From Limosilactobacillus difficilis (GTDB taxonomy: Bacteria > Bacillota > Bacilli > Lactobacillales > Lactobacillaceae): 46,230 nucleotides of DNA. Positions within the stretch are counted from its first letter, which is position 1, and each line of letters opens with the position of its first letter. The stretch lies in contig NZ_CANDNU010000012.1 in the NCBI RefSeq assembly GCF_947387495.1, positions 1 to 46,230 of the forward strand. The letters run 5' to 3'. Made by a program: the position numbers and the translations under genes. The notes under the pieces are model-generated. The model worked only from the letters and a program-made list of their open reading frames with translations, ran no database searches and had not been told where the DNA came from. Below are positions 1 to 8,593 of the stretch, piece after piece.

Positions 1-62
1 TCATTACCATTGGCATACTCTTCGACAGCCTTAAGCTTAGTGTTTATGCTAATTTTAGTCAT
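1..62 (-). CDS. IS3-family transposase OrfA, N-terminal 20 residues only
   Basis: The minus-strand ATG at 62-60 opens MTKISINTKLKAVEEYANGN, which continues out of the window. The KLKAVEEYxNG pattern is the start of the helix-turn-helix of IS150-type OrfA proteins, which bind the IS ends. The ORF is too short for a firm call. No clear Shine-Dalgarno precedes it because the terminator T-run lies directly upstream, so translation is probably weak, as is usual for IS elements. Confidence 0.5.
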   Translation of the reverse strand, partial: MTKISINTKLKAVEEYANGN

Positions 63-65
63 AAA

Positions 66-104
66 AAAATACCCCCAGAGTCGATTTCCAACTTTGGGGG
101 GGTA
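66..104 (-). terminator. Hairpin with T-run just inside the IS end
   Basis: On the minus strand ACCCCC..AGT pairs with ACT..GGGGGT around a short loop and is followed by ATTTTTTT, directly before the transposase ATG. It would stop transcription entering the element from outside. Confidence 0.5.
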
Positions 105-150
105 CGCATCATTCCGACTTCTTTTTGATTAACTGTGAGTGGGGAATCAA

Positions 151-489
151 TTAATGCTGATCTTCCCGGTCAAGCTGTAGCAAAGTACCAGTGTGGGCAT
201 CAGCTAAAAAATTGTAGTTGACGACTTGACCATCTTCAATCCGGCTGATCCCGCCGCGGTAGACATCCGCTTTAAAAGCAAAATGCTGGTAGGGTTTGGT
301 AAAATGCTCAATCCAGCTGCCGGCCACGGGGCCTTCAGTCCGGAAATCGCGGCGGATCCTTCTTAAAATTTTATTAGCAGACATTTTGCGGTTGCCAAGC
401 AGTTTGCCGATTAGGAAACCGGCCAGCCCGGAAGCTCCCAGAGTCGCAGAAACGACTAATGGTTTAAGTGTGCTATTGGAATCGTTCAT
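151..489 (-). CDS. Small membrane-anchored protein with PepSY-like C-terminus
   Basis: 112 aa. An N-terminal hydrophobic, Gly/Ala-rich segment (about residues 10-30, LVVSATLGASGLAGFLIGKL) is followed by a basic stretch and a soluble C-terminal part (about 50-112). The C-terminal pattern VYRGGI...YNFLADAHTGTLL resembles a PepSY fold, in which a strand-turn motif ends in D..TG.LL. The start ATG at 489 is preceded by GAAGGAGACTTC, a good ribosome binding site. It has its own promoter and is transcribed away from the thioredoxin gene. Function is unknown; PepSY modules are often extracytoplasmic and may inhibit proteases or sense the envelope. I would call it conserved hypothetical. Confidence 0.6.
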   Translation of the reverse strand: MNDSNSTLKPLVVSATLGASGLAGFLIGKLLGNRKMSANKILRRIRRDFRTEGPVAGSWIEHFTKPYQHFAFKADVYRGGISRIEDGQVVNYNFLADAHTGTLLQLDREDQH

Positions 490-522
490 GAAGTCTCCTT
501 CTTTCGCTTTGACAATACGCTT

Positions 523-550
523 ATTCTAACACAATCCAAGTCCTTGGCAA
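523..550 (-). promoter_or_regulatory. Promoter for the PepSY-like gene
   Basis: On the minus strand a -35 TTGCCA (550-545) and a -10 TAGAAT (528-523) are separated by 16 bases. The -35 overlaps that of the divergent thioredoxin promoter almost exactly. Confidence 0.45.
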
Positions 551-573
551 TTTTGCACAAGGTTAGTTATAAT
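544..573 (+). promoter_or_regulatory. Promoter for the thioredoxin-like gene
   Basis: -35 TTGGCA (544-549), 18-base spacer, -10 TATAAT (568-573). The start codon lies 40 bases downstream of the -10. Confidence 0.6.
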
Positions 574-612
574 TTGTAAGGAAAGTTCACAATGAAAACA
601 GGGAGGCCAATT

Positions 613-933
613 ATGGAAATTCTACCAAAGATGACGGAAGAACAGTTGAAAGCAAAGGTCCAAGATGGCAGTTACGTCCTCTTTTTTACCGCTGACTGGT
701 GCCCGGATTGCCGCTTTATCAAACCGGCAATGCCGCAGATTGAAGAAGATTTTGCCAATTACCACTTCCTCCAGGTCGATCGGGACGAAAATATCGATTT
801 GGCTAGCAGCCTCAACATTTTTGGGATTCCGAGCTTTGTTGTTTACCGTGATGGTAAAGAGATTGGCCGCTTCGTCAACAAGGATCGGAAAACTAAGCAG
901 CAAGTTGAAGAATTTCTTCACGGCCTGAACTAA
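613..933 (+). CDS. Thioredoxin family protein
   Basis: 106 aa, thioredoxin fold. The active site is WCPDC (residues 23-27 or so, after FFTADW), rather than the WCGPC of TrxA, so its redox potential and partners may differ. The cis-proline loop is seen as FGIPSFVVY and is followed by the usual DGKEIGRF strand. I start at ATG 613, which has GGGAGG seven bases upstream; an in-frame ATG at 592 would add seven residues. Cytoplasmic, with no signal peptide. It sits before ytpR, as in many lactobacilli. Likely role: disulfide reduction or oxidative stress defence; the exact substrate is unknown. Confidence 0.85.
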   Translation: MEILPKMTEEQLKAKVQDGSYVLFFTADWCPDCRFIKPAMPQIEEDFANYHFLQVDRDENIDLASSLNIFGIPSFVVYRDGKEIGRFVNKDRKTKQQVEEFLHGLN

Positions 934-991
934 ATGAGATAGAATATAAAAGCGGTGCAAAGCCGTTTAATTTTTGGAAAGGAAATGTGTC

Positions 992-1630
992 ATGCTAATC
1001 GCAAGTTACAATCCAAAAGCCATGGGCGACGTGCTTGTGGTGATTTGTGCGGCTAGTACCGCTAGCCAAAAAGTTATTAAAAACTCTGGTGTCGTCGAGA
1101 TTACTGATCAAAAAGATGGTCATCTCCTGGGCTACAACTTTTTGAATGCCAGTCAGTTATTGCCAGAGCTAAAAAATCAGAATGGTCAGGTCTTTTTGAC
1201 TGACGATCAGCTCGCAACGCTTAACACCGCGATTCAAAAAGCTGGTTTCAGTGATGAACTGGTTGCTGATCACAAGCCGAAGTTTGTGGTGGGTTATGTT
1301 GAAACAATGAAGGATCATCCTGACTCAGACCATTTACATATTACGACGGTTGACACTGGTGATGAAAAGCTGCAGATTGTTTGCGGCTCACCGAACATCA
1401 AGGATAAGATTAAAGTGGTCGTTGCTAAGGTGGGAGCGATGATGCCGAACGGGGAGATTATTTATCCTGGCTCACTGCGTGGCGTTGAAAGCGACGGGAT
1501 GATTTGCTCTGGCCGTGAATTGAAGCTGACAGGAGCCCCAAACCGTCCTGGTTGTGTCATCTTACCTGATGATTTTGCTGAGGTTGGTGCAGCTTTCGAC
1601 TTTGAAAAGGGCAACACCTTATTTGCATAA
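992..1630 (+). CDS. ytpR: YtpR-type tRNA-binding domain protein
   Basis: 212 aa. The N-terminal half (about 1-95) is a DUF4479-like domain; the C-terminal half (about 100-205) is an OB-fold tRNA-binding domain of the EMAP/PheT type, with GYVETMKDHPDSDHLHI and IVCGSPNI as signature segments. The same signature recurs at the N-terminus of PheT further along this window. Start ATG 992 has GGAAAGG about 10 bases upstream. Homologues such as Bacillus YtpR are stand-alone paralogues of the PheT arm and are thought to bind tRNA; the physiological role is unsettled. A terminator follows, so it ends its transcription unit. Confidence 0.85.
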   Translation: MLIASYNPKAMGDVLVVICAASTASQKVIKNSGVVEITDQKDGHLLGYNFLNASQLLPELKNQNGQVFLTDDQLATLNTAIQKAGFSDELVADHKPKFVVGYVETMKDHPDSDHLHITTVDTGDEKLQIVCGSPNIKDKIKVVVAKVGAMMPNGEIIYPGSLRGVESDGMICSGRELKLTGAPNRPGCVILPDDFAEVGAAFDFEKGNTLFA

Positions 1631-1639
1631 TTTAGATTG

Positions 1640-1675
1640 AGGACGTCTAGCCAATATTGGTGTACGTCCTTTTTC
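1640..1675 (+). terminator. Terminator after ytpR
   Basis: AGGACGT (1640-1646) pairs with ACGTCCT (1664-1670), with an inner CCAATATTGG dyad, and is followed by TTTTT. Confidence 0.75.
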
Positions 1676-1710
1676 CAAATCAAAATGATTTTTAGAGAGA
1701 AGGACCAATA

Positions 1711-3021
1711 ATGAGTGATAAATCATATTATTTCGTCGGCATCAAGGGAACTGGGATGGCTTCCCTCGCTCGGATCCTGAATGACGAGGGCAACCACGTT
1801 GAGGGCAGCGACATCGCCAAGCAAACCTTTACCCAGGGACCATTGGAACAAGTTGGTATCAAAATCCATAACTTTGACCCTGCTAATTTGAAAGATGGCA
1901 TGACCGTTATTCAGGGAAATGCTTTTGGAGATGACCAGCCTGAAATTAAGCGCGCCCACGAAATGGGTCTGACCGTTCTCAGCTATCCTGAAGCTGTTGA
2001 AGAACAGGTTAGCCGTTTTACCAGCATTGGGATTGCCGGGGCTCATGGCAAGACCAGCACTACGGGCTTGCTTTCGCACCTTCTCCATGCTGTGGCGCCG
2101 ACTGGTTACCTGATCGGGGATGGGGTTGGTCATGGCGAACCCGATGCCCGCTTCTTTGTCTTTGAGGCTGATGAATATCGTGACCACTTCCTGGCCTACC
2201 ACCCTGATTATGCGATCATGACCAATATCGACTTTGATCACCCAGATTACTTTAAGGATATCAACGATGTTCGCGCATCCTTTGAGCAGTTCGGTAAGCA
2301 GGTGAAGAAGGCTGTTTTTGCTTGGGGTGACGATGAGAACCTGCGGAAACTGAAGCTGGATGTCCCGATTTATTACTACGGGACCGGCGAACAGGATGAC
2401 TTCCGGGCCGCCAACATCCAGCGTGAGCCGTCTGGTTCCACCTTTGACGCTTACTTCCGTGATCAGTTGTTGGGCACTTTTACTATTCATCTTTATGGTG
2501 AACACAGCATCCTCAACAGTTTGGCCGTGATTGCTGTTGCGTACATGGAAAAGGTTGATCTCGAAGTCATTAAGGATGAGCTGGCCAACTTCTCCGGTGT
2601 CAAGCGGCGCTTCAGCGAAACTGACGTGGCAGATATGAAGATTATTGACGATTATGCCCATCACCCGTCTGAAATTCAGGCCACCCTTGATGCCGCACGC
2701 CAGAAATTCCCGGATCGGCAACTGATTGCTGTCTTCCAGCCGCATACTTACTCGCGTCTGGCTGCTTACTTGGACGACTTTGGTAAGTCATTATCCCGGG
2801 CGGACAAGGTCTTTGTTACACCGATCTTCGGTTCCATTCGGGAACATGCCGGTCATGTATCACGCCAGGATCTGGAAGACCGGATTGCTGGCAGTGAGGA
2901 CATTGAAATGGACAATATTAAGCGCTTGTTGGACTATCACAATGCGGTGGTTGTCTTCATGGGTGCCGGTGATATTCCAAAATATGAAGATGCGTATAAG
3001 AAATTGCTGGCGCAACGCTAA
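1711..3021 (+). CDS. murC: UDP-N-acetylmuramate--L-alanine ligase
   Basis: 436 aa, normal length for the family. MurC adds L-alanine to UDP-MurNAc using ATP, the first step of the peptidoglycan stem peptide, in the cytoplasm. The N-terminal UDP-binding loop is VGIKGTGM (residues 9-16). The ATP P-loop is GAHGKTSTT (about 109-117), and the central ligase motif is seen as [10 protein letters not shown]. The C-terminal substrate domain carries DDYAHHP and the FQPHTYSR motif. The shorter Firmicutes form is used. Start ATG 1711 has GAGAAGGA upstream. It is monocistronic or paired with the next membrane-protein gene. Confidence 0.96.
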   Translation: MSDKSYYFVGIKGTGMASLARILNDEGNHVEGSDIAKQTFTQGPLEQVGIKIHNFDPANLKDGMTVIQGNAFGDDQPEIKRAHEMGLTVLSYPEAVEEQVSRFTSIGIAGAHGKTSTTGLLSHLLHAVAPTGYLIGDGVGHGEPDARFFVFEADEYRDHFLAYHPDYAIMTNIDFDHPDYFKDINDVRASFEQFGKQVKKAVFAWGDDENLRKLKLDVPIYYYGTGEQDDFRAANIQREPSGSTFDAYFRDQLLGTFTIHLYGEHSILNSLAVIAVAYMEKVDLEVIKDELANFSGVKRRFSETDVADMKIIDDYAHHPSEIQATLDAARQKFPDRQLIAVFQPHTYSRLAAYLDDFGKSLSRADKVFVTPIFGSIREHAGHVSRQDLEDRIAGSEDIEMDNIKRLLDYHNAVVVFMGAGDIPKYEDAYKKLLAQR

Positions 3022-3105
3022 ACGCTTGCTTGATCAGCTGGCATTTGATAAGATCATGCCAAATTAAACAGTTAGCGATTTTTTAGTTAGATGGGAGGAA
3101 TCTCC

Positions 3106-3822
3106 ATGGATAACTTTCAACCAGAACAACAACGTAAAGCGGTTGTTGATACGAATGGGTTGACGAGTTTTTTAACACGGATGTACGGTACAATGGCCTT
3201 TGCCGTTCTAATCTCAGCAGTTAGTGCTTATGTCGTAATGAACCCACTTCGAACCCAGGTGTTAGGCTACTTCAGCCAGCATCCGGGAATGGTTTGGCTT
3301 CTGCTGTTACTGCCGATTGCTCTGTCGATTGGGGTATCGGTCAGTGCAACCCGCAACGCGGTCGGCGGTTTTCTGATGTTGATGGTCATGTCAATCATCT
3401 ATGGTGTGGAATTTGCTTTGATTGCCGGAGTATACACGGCCGCCAACATCACAGTGGCGTTTATCTCAGCAGCGTCAATTTTTGTTGCACTGGCTATTTA
3501 TGGTAGTGTCACCCACCGCAGCTTAGATCGAGCAGGTTCACATGCCTTTGCCGCTCTGATTGCTTTAATCATTGCTTCATTGATCAACATCTTTTTGAAG
3601 AGTGCGATGATTACCTACATTTTTTCTTACATCGCCGTTATTATCTTCGTAGTCTTGACAGCTTACGATGCCCAAAAGATGAAGCAGCTCTATGTCAACT
3701 ATGCCGGTCAAGTTTCGACTAATGGCTTGGCGGTTACCGGAGCGTTGCAACTCTACCTCGACTTCATTAACCTGTTCATCCAGCTGCTTAACATTTTACA
3801 GATGGGCAGCGACCGGAATTAA
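3106..3822 (+). CDS. Bax inhibitor-1 (YccA/YbhL) family membrane protein
   Basis: 238 aa with about seven hydrophobic membrane segments. The C-terminal family signature is present: AYDAQKMKQLY, then a last helix GALQLYLDFINLFIQLLNIL. Family members include YetJ of Bacillus, a pH-sensitive calcium leak channel, and YccA of E. coli, an FtsH modulator; which of these roles applies here cannot be told. I chose ATG 3106 because GGGAGG (3093-3098) lies seven bases before it; ATG 3091 would place that motif inside the gene. A terminator follows. Confidence 0.88.
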   Translation: MDNFQPEQQRKAVVDTNGLTSFLTRMYGTMAFAVLISAVSAYVVMNPLRTQVLGYFSQHPGMVWLLLLLPIALSIGVSVSATRNAVGGFLMLMVMSIIYGVEFALIAGVYTAANITVAFISAASIFVALAIYGSVTHRSLDRAGSHAFAALIALIIASLINIFLKSAMITYIFSYIAVIIFVVLTAYDAQKMKQLYVNYAGQVSTNGLAVTGALQLYLDFINLFIQLLNILQMGSDRN

Positions 3823-3830
3823 ATTACTTA

Positions 3831-3857
3831 AGCGTCCGCCTTGTGCGGGCGTTTTTT
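3831..3857 (+). terminator. Terminator between the BI-1 gene and polA
   Basis: GCGTCCGC pairs with GCGGGCG(T), including one G-U pair, around a 4-5 base loop, followed by TTTTTT. Confidence 0.75.
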
Positions 3858-3889
3858 AGTCGTGCAAAATGTCTTCACTTGGCCATCTT

Positions 3890-3898
3890 TGGTACAAT
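3890..3898 (+). promoter_or_regulatory. Extended -10 promoter for polA
   Basis: TGG directly before TACAAT (3893-3898) makes an extended -10; no good -35 is seen. The start codon is 35 bases downstream. Confidence 0.45.
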
Positions 3899-3933
3899 GT
3901 GGAAGTGAGAACAATAAGGGAGCGAAAACTTTT

Positions 3934-6600
3934 ATGTCCAAAAAAGTACTGCTAATTGACGGAAATAGTATTATGTTTCGGGCATTTTTTGCCATGCATA
4001 ATCAGATTGATAAATTTACTAACAGCGATGGGCTCCACACGGCAGCCATTTACGGCTTTAAATTGATGCTGGATCACGTCCTCAACAAGTTCCAGCCCGA
4101 TTACGCTTTGGCAGCCTTTGATGCTGGCCGGGTGACTTTTCGGACCAAGATGGATAGCAATTACAAGGGCGGGCGTAATAAAACCCCTGATGAACTGGTT
4201 GAGCAAATCCCTTACGTCCACAAGCTCTGTAAATTGTGTGGCCTGACACCCTACCAGCTGAAAAATTATGAAGCTGATGACATCATTGGGACTCTTGCCA
4301 AGCAGGCTGATGAGCGGGGATACCAAACGATGATTGTGACTGGCGACCGGGATTTAATTCAGCTCAGTACAGCCAACAGTACGGTGGTGCGGACGATGAA
4401 GGGGGTTACTGACACGAAACATTACACCCCCCAAGTCATTGAGGAAGAGTTTGGAATTAAACCGGAGCAAATTATTGATCAAAAGGCCCTGATGGGTGAT
4501 AATTCTGACAACTATCCCGGAGTAACCGGTATCGGTGAAAAGCGGGCCCTAAAACTAGTTCAGAAATTTGGGACGGTCGAAAAGCTCTACGAAAACATTG
4601 ACCAATTAAAGACCAGCAAGATGAAGGAACATCTGATTGAAGATGAGTCAGTGGCTCGTGAAGACAAGAAGCTGGCGACGATTTTGCGTGATGCGCCGAT
4701 CACGATCGGCCTCGACGATATCAGTTACCAGGGTGAGCAACGTGATGAACTGATTGAATTTTATCAGCAGATGAACTTTAACAGTTTTCTGGCGAAAATG
4801 GGGGTAGCTGCCGACAATGATCAGGTTGCCGCAGCGACCAAAGCGATCCATTACCAAGAATTAACTAAGGACAACCTAAACCTGGTTCATGATTTGCCGA
4901 ACAGCGTTTCCTTTATCCTGGAAATTCCGGATGCCAATTACCATCTTTCACCGATGGTCGGCTTTTTAATCGGCAGCGGGGATACTTGGCTGGTTAGTCG
5001 CGATGTCAAACTTCTTCAGGAGCCGGTTATTGCCGATTTGCTGAATTCCCAGCAAGTCAAAAAGAACTGTTTCAATGCTAAGGAACAGATCGTTGGTTTG
5101 CACCGGCTGGGGATTACACTGCAAAACGTTGACTTTGATCTCTTGTTGGCTTCCTACCTATTAGACACTAACGACAATAATAACGACCTTGGCGCCCTAG
5201 TCCACCAACATGATTATTTTGACGTGCAGACCGACGAAGAGGTTTACGGTAAGGGCGCTAAGCGCGCGATTCCAGAAGATGATAAGACTTTCTTTACCCA
5301 TTTAGCCCGAAAGGGGCGGGCAATCGAGGACCTACACGCTCAATTGCGACAACAATTGGCCGATCACGAGCAACTAGCGCTTTATCACGACATCGAATTA
5401 CCGCTGACCTACGTCCTCGCCCAAATGGAAATCAATGGCTTTAAGGTTGACAGTCAATTGTTGAAGGAAATGGGCAGTAAGATGACGGAGCGGCTCACGG
5501 AACTCGAACAGGAAATTTACAATGATGCTGGTGAAGAATTCAATATTAACTCGCCGAAGCAGTTGGGTAAGATTCTGTTTGAAAAAATGGGCTTGCCGGT
5601 TATCAAAAAGACGAAGAGTGGCTATTCCACGGCGGTAGCGGTTCTGGAAAAATTGCGGGGCCAGTCACCAATCATTGACCACATCTTGACTTATCGACAG
5701 ATTAATAAAGTTAAGTCAACTTATGTTGCAGGCCTTTTAAAGGTGATTCACAGCACTGACGGCAAGGTTCACACCCGTTATCTGCAGACTTTAACTCAAA
5801 CGGGGCGGCTCTCATCTGTCGACCCGAATCTGCAAAACATTCCGGTGCGGACTGAAGAAGGACGGCAAATTCGTCACGCCTTTGTGCCAAGTCATGAGGG
5901 TTGGAAGATCTTTAGCTCTGACTATTCCCAAATTGAATTACGGGTCCTGGCCCACGTCACTGGTGATCAGAATCTGCAACAAGACTTCAAGGATGGCAAG
6001 GACATTCATGCCAGCACCGCGCGGCGGATCTTCCATCTTGCTCCTGGCGAGGACGTGACGCCAAATATGCGGCGCCATGCCAAGGCGGTCAATTTCGGAA
6101 TCGTTTATGGAATCAGTGCTTATGGTTTGTCGCAGAGTATTCACGTTAGCCGGAAGCAGGCCCAGGAATTTATTGATAACTACTTCCACGAATTTCCTGG
6201 AGTGAAGAAGTACATCGACACGGTAGTTAAGTCGGCGCACGAAAATGGCTATGTTGAAACTTTGACCCACCGGCGCCGTTATCTGCCTGATATCCACGCT
6301 AAGAACTTTGCCCGCCGTTCTTTTGCCGAGCGAACGGCGATGAATACGCCGATCCAGGGCAGTGCGGCTGACATCATCAAAATTGCCATGATTCACATGG
6401 CTGAAGAATTAAAGAAGCGAGACCTGAAAGCCCGGATGTTATTGCAAATTCACGACGAATTGGTCTTCGAAGCGCCGGCTGACGAAATTGCAACGCTGCA
6501 AAAGCTTGTGCCTCATGTGATGGATTCTGCTGTCAAATTGGATGTACCGTTGAAGGTGGACAGCAAATGGGGCGATACATGGTATGATTTGAAGAAATAG
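3934..6600 (+). CDS. polA: DNA polymerase I
   Basis: 888 aa. The 5'-3' exonuclease domain spans about residues 1-300 (LLIDGNSIMFRAFFA, YEADDIIGTLA, TGDRDLIQL, ALMGDNSDNYPGV). The middle domain (about 310-480) is a 3'-5' exonuclease fold that looks dead: the usual DxE metal-binding motif reads ILEIPD. The polymerase domain (about 500-888) is intact: motif A SDYSQIELR (~662), motif B RRHAKAVNFGIVYG (~712), motif C QIHDELVFEA (~838). It fills gaps in repair and removes Okazaki primers. Start ATG 3934 fits the family (MSKKVLLIDGN); an upstream in-frame stretch reaching 3841 overlaps the terminator and is not coding. It leads the polA-mutM-coaE cluster. Confidence 0.97.
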   Translation: MSKKVLLIDGNSIMFRAFFAMHNQIDKFTNSDGLHTAAIYGFKLMLDHVLNKFQPDYALAAFDAGRVTFRTKMDSNYKGGRNKTPDELVEQIPYVHKLCKLCGLTPYQLKNYEADDIIGTLAKQADERGYQTMIVTGDRDLIQLSTANSTVVRTMKGVTDTKHYTPQVIEEEFGIKPEQIIDQKALMGDNSDNYPGVTGIGEKRALKLVQKFGTVEKLYENIDQLKTSKMKEHLIEDESVAREDKKLATILRDAPITIGLDDISYQGEQRDELIEFYQQMNFNSFLAKMGVAADNDQVAAATKAIHYQELTKDNLNLVHDLPNSVSFILEIPDANYHLSPMVGFLIGSGDTWLVSRDVKLLQEPVIADLLNSQQVKKNCFNAKEQIVGLHRLGITLQNVDFDLLLASYLLDTNDNNNDLGALVHQHDYFDVQTDEEVYGKGAKRAIPEDDKTFFTHLARKGRAIEDLHAQLRQQLADHEQLALYHDIELPLTYVLAQMEINGFKVDSQLLKEMGSKMTERLTELEQEIYNDAGEEFNINSPKQLGKILFEKMGLPVIKKTKSGYSTAVAVLEKLRGQSPIIDHILTYRQINKVKSTYVAGLLKVIHSTDGKVHTRYLQTLTQTGRLSSVDPNLQNIPVRTEEGRQIRHAFVPSHEGWKIFSSDYSQIELRVLAHVTGDQNLQQDFKDGKDIHASTARRIFHLAPGEDVTPNMRRHAKAVNFGIVYGISAYGLSQSIHVSRKQAQEFIDNYFHEFPGVKKYIDTVVKSAHENGYVETLTHRRRYLPDIHAKNFARRSFAERTAMNTPIQGSAADIIKIAMIHMAEELKKRDLKARMLLQIHDELVFEAPADEIATLQKLVPHVMDSAVKLDVPLKVDSKWGDTWYDLKK

Positions 6601-6617
6601 GAAGGAGGTCGGGACGA

Positions 6618-7451
6618 ATGCCCGAATTGCCTGAGGTTGAAACTGTTCGCCGAGGACTGATGAAGATTGCCAAGGGCCGTCAGATTAACGGCATCGATGT
6701 CTACTATGGCAAAATCATCCGTGGCGATGTTGAAGAATTTCGCCAAAATTTAATCGGTCAAACCATCACAGGGATTGACCGGCGCGGCAAATACCTTTTG
6801 TTTCGTTTCAGCAATGATTTGACGATGGTGAGTCATCTGCGGATGGAAGGCCAGTATTTTGCCCAGCCCGAAGGTGGACCGCTCGACAAACACACGCATG
6901 TTGTCTTTCACTTTACTGATGGCACTGAGCTTTGCTATCATGACACGCGCAAATTCGGTCGGATGCGACTGGTGCCGACTGGTTCGGAGATGCAGGTGGC
7001 AGGTTTGAAGACGATCGGCCCTGAACCAACCAGCAAGGATTTCACGGTTGATTACTTTACGAAAATTCTGCGGAAGTCCCGGGGCAAAATTAAGCCTTTC
7101 CTGTTGAATCAAAAGCATGTAGCCGGTCTTGGCAACATTTATTGTGACGAGGTCTTGTGGCAAAGTCGGATTAACCCTGAACAGGCAGCTAACACTCTAA
7201 GCTCAAAGCAAATCAAAACTCTCCATGACAATATTATTCAGGAAATCGCTACGGCTACCAAATATAAGGGAACTACGGTTCATACCTTTAAAAATGCCCA
7301 GGGGGATGCCGGCGGTTTCCAAGATCATTTGCAAGCTTACGGCCGCGCTGGCGATAAATGTCCCCGTTGTGGCACAAAGATGATCAAGATCAAAGTCGCA
7401 GAACGGGGGACCACATTTTGTCCGCATTGCCAAGCGTTACCAGAAAGTTAA
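6618..7451 (+). CDS. mutM: Formamidopyrimidine-DNA glycosylase
   Basis: 277 aa. This bifunctional glycosylase/AP lyase removes 8-oxoguanine and ring-opened purines. The catalytic N-terminus MPELPEVETVRRGL is intact: Pro1 after Met removal, Glu2, and a lysine in RRGKYLLF. The helix-two-turn-helix region includes HVAGLGNIYCDEVL, and the C-terminal zinc finger has CPRC and CPHC pairs. GGAGG lies just upstream, 17 bases after the polA stop, so it is co-transcribed with polA. polA-mutM-coaE is a common Firmicutes order. Confidence 0.97.
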   Translation: MPELPEVETVRRGLMKIAKGRQINGIDVYYGKIIRGDVEEFRQNLIGQTITGIDRRGKYLLFRFSNDLTMVSHLRMEGQYFAQPEGGPLDKHTHVVFHFTDGTELCYHDTRKFGRMRLVPTGSEMQVAGLKTIGPEPTSKDFTVDYFTKILRKSRGKIKPFLLNQKHVAGLGNIYCDEVLWQSRINPEQAANTLSSKQIKTLHDNIIQEIATATKYKGTTVHTFKNAQGDAGGFQDHLQAYGRAGDKCPRCGTKMIKIKVAERGTTFCPHCQALPES

Positions 7452-7464
7452 CGAGGTTGTGATC

Positions 7465-8061
7465 ATGGAAATTATCGGTTTAACAGGTGGAATTGCGAGC
7501 GGCAAATCAACGGTAAGTGAGCAGTTTGCTCAGCATGGCTGGGCCATTGTTGACGCAGATGCGATTGCTCATCAGTTGACAGCGATTGGCGGGAAGGCAC
7601 TCCCGCTCATTCAGGAGGCTTTCGGCGTTGATTATTTGCAATCAGACGGTTCCTTGAATCGTCGCAAACTTGGGCGTTTGGTTTTTGCGAATCCAGCGTT
7701 GCTGGAAACATTAAACGGAATCATGCAGCCGTTGATCCGCCAGCGAATCGCAGAAAAGTTTGATCAGGCAGCAACGGCGGGACAGCCCTATGTAGTCCTC
7801 GATGCGCCGACACTCTTTGAACAAGGCTATCAGGATGATTGTGATCAGGTAGTTGTCGTTAGTATTGACCTGGGAACACAATTGCAGCGATTGCAGCAAC
7901 GCGATGGTTTTTCTTTAGCAGAGGCGCGTCAGCGAGTTGCCAGTCAGATGCCGCTGAAGGAGAAGGTGGCTCGGGCTGACTGGGTGATTGATAATTCTGG
8001 CAGCTGGCAGGCAACGTGGCTCCAGGTTGCTTGGTTGATTGATCACTTTAGTATGATATAG
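7465..8061 (+). CDS. coaE: Dephospho-CoA kinase
   Basis: 198 aa, usual length. It phosphorylates dephospho-CoA at the 3'-hydroxyl of ribose, the last step of coenzyme A synthesis. The P-loop GGIASGKST is at residues 8-16; an Asp in DADAIAHQL and a lid region with QRDGFS follow. I prefer ATG 7465, eight bases after ACGAGG; a GTG at 7459 is too close to it. It follows mutM by 13 bases, so it is translationally linked to the polA-mutM operon. Confidence 0.95.
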   Translation: MEIIGLTGGIASGKSTVSEQFAQHGWAIVDADAIAHQLTAIGGKALPLIQEAFGVDYLQSDGSLNRRKLGRLVFANPALLETLNGIMQPLIRQRIAEKFDQAATAGQPYVVLDAPTLFEQGYQDDCDQVVVVSIDLGTQLQRLQQRDGFSLAEARQRVASQMPLKEKVARADWVIDNSGSWQATWLQVAWLIDHFSMI

Positions 8062-8062
8062 T
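8035..8062 (+). promoter_or_regulatory. Possible promoter for nrdR-dnaB-dnaI
   Basis: TTGATT (8035-8040), 16-base spacer, TATAGT (8057-8062), inside the 3' end of coaE. Confidence 0.4.
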
Positions 8063-8095
8063 AAAAGCAACCAATAGTAAGAAGAGGGGGTTACT

Positions 8096-8581
8096 ATGAT
8101 TTGTCCACATTGCCACCGCGATGGGTCACGGGTTGTCGACAGTCGGCCGAGTGAGGACGGAACGTTTATTCGGCGCCGCCGCGAGTGTCCACATTGCGGG
8201 ACGCGCTTTACTACTTTTGAACGTTACGAAGAGACACCGCTGCTTGTAGTTAAGAAGAATGGCACCCGCCAACAATTTGACCGTAAAAAAATCCTTAACG
8301 GACTGGTTCGTTCAGCAGAAAAACGGCCGGTGAGCATCGATCAACTGACCCAAATTGCCAATGATGTCGAGAAAAAAGTACGTAGTCTCGGCGAAAATGA
8401 AGTTGCTAGTGCTGTAATTGGTCAGTATGTCATGGAAGAATTGAAGGATGTCGATGAAATTTCTTACATTCGTTTTGCCAGTGTTTACCGGCAATTTAAG
8501 GATGTTGGGGCTTTTATGAATGAACTGGAAACGATGATTAAGCAAAATAAGACATCCGCTGACAGCAAGACAAAGAAGTAA
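8096..8581 (+). CDS. nrdR: Transcriptional repressor NrdR
   Basis: 161 aa. NrdR represses ribonucleotide reductase genes in response to dATP/ATP. An N-terminal zinc ribbon (CPHC at 3-6 and CPHCGTRFTTFE at about 31) is followed by an ATP-cone (about 49-139; VVKKNGTRQQFDRKKI). Start ATG 8096 has GAAGAGGGGG upstream. The family usually binds tandem NrdR boxes before nrd genes; none were noticed here. Next to dnaB, it links nucleotide supply to replication initiation, a conserved Firmicutes arrangement. Confidence 0.96.
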   Translation: MICPHCHRDGSRVVDSRPSEDGTFIRRRRECPHCGTRFTTFERYEETPLLVVKKNGTRQQFDRKKILNGLVRSAEKRPVSIDQLTQIANDVEKKVRSLGENEVASAVIGQYVMEELKDVDEISYIRFASVYRQFKDVGAFMNELETMIKQNKTSADSKTKK

Positions 8582-8593
8582 AAGGTGACGAAT

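Larger units (their letters stand above)
1..105 (-). mobile_element. End of an IS3-family insertion sequence, cut by the window edge
   Basis: Read on the minus strand, a C-rich end (GTACCCCCCCAAAGTT, complement of 90-105) is followed by a hairpin, a T-run and then a transposase-type ORF that runs off the left edge. C-rich tips of this kind followed at once by a helix-turn-helix OrfA are typical of IS3-family (IS150-group) elements in lactobacilli. The outer boundary near 105 is a guess because the other end and the target duplication are outside the window. Confidence 0.55.

Noticed and set aside
1723-2745. 340-codon open frame on the minus strand opposite murC
   Set aside because: murC is intact and highly conserved on the other strand; the antisense frame has no ribosome binding site or family likeness and follows from codon bias.
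3841-3933. 31-codon extension of PolA
   Set aside because: It starts inside the preceding terminator; PolA proteins start at MSKKVLLIDGN.
5938-6396. 152-codon minus-strand frame inside polA
   Set aside because: It is a shadow of the polymerase domain with no independent evidence.
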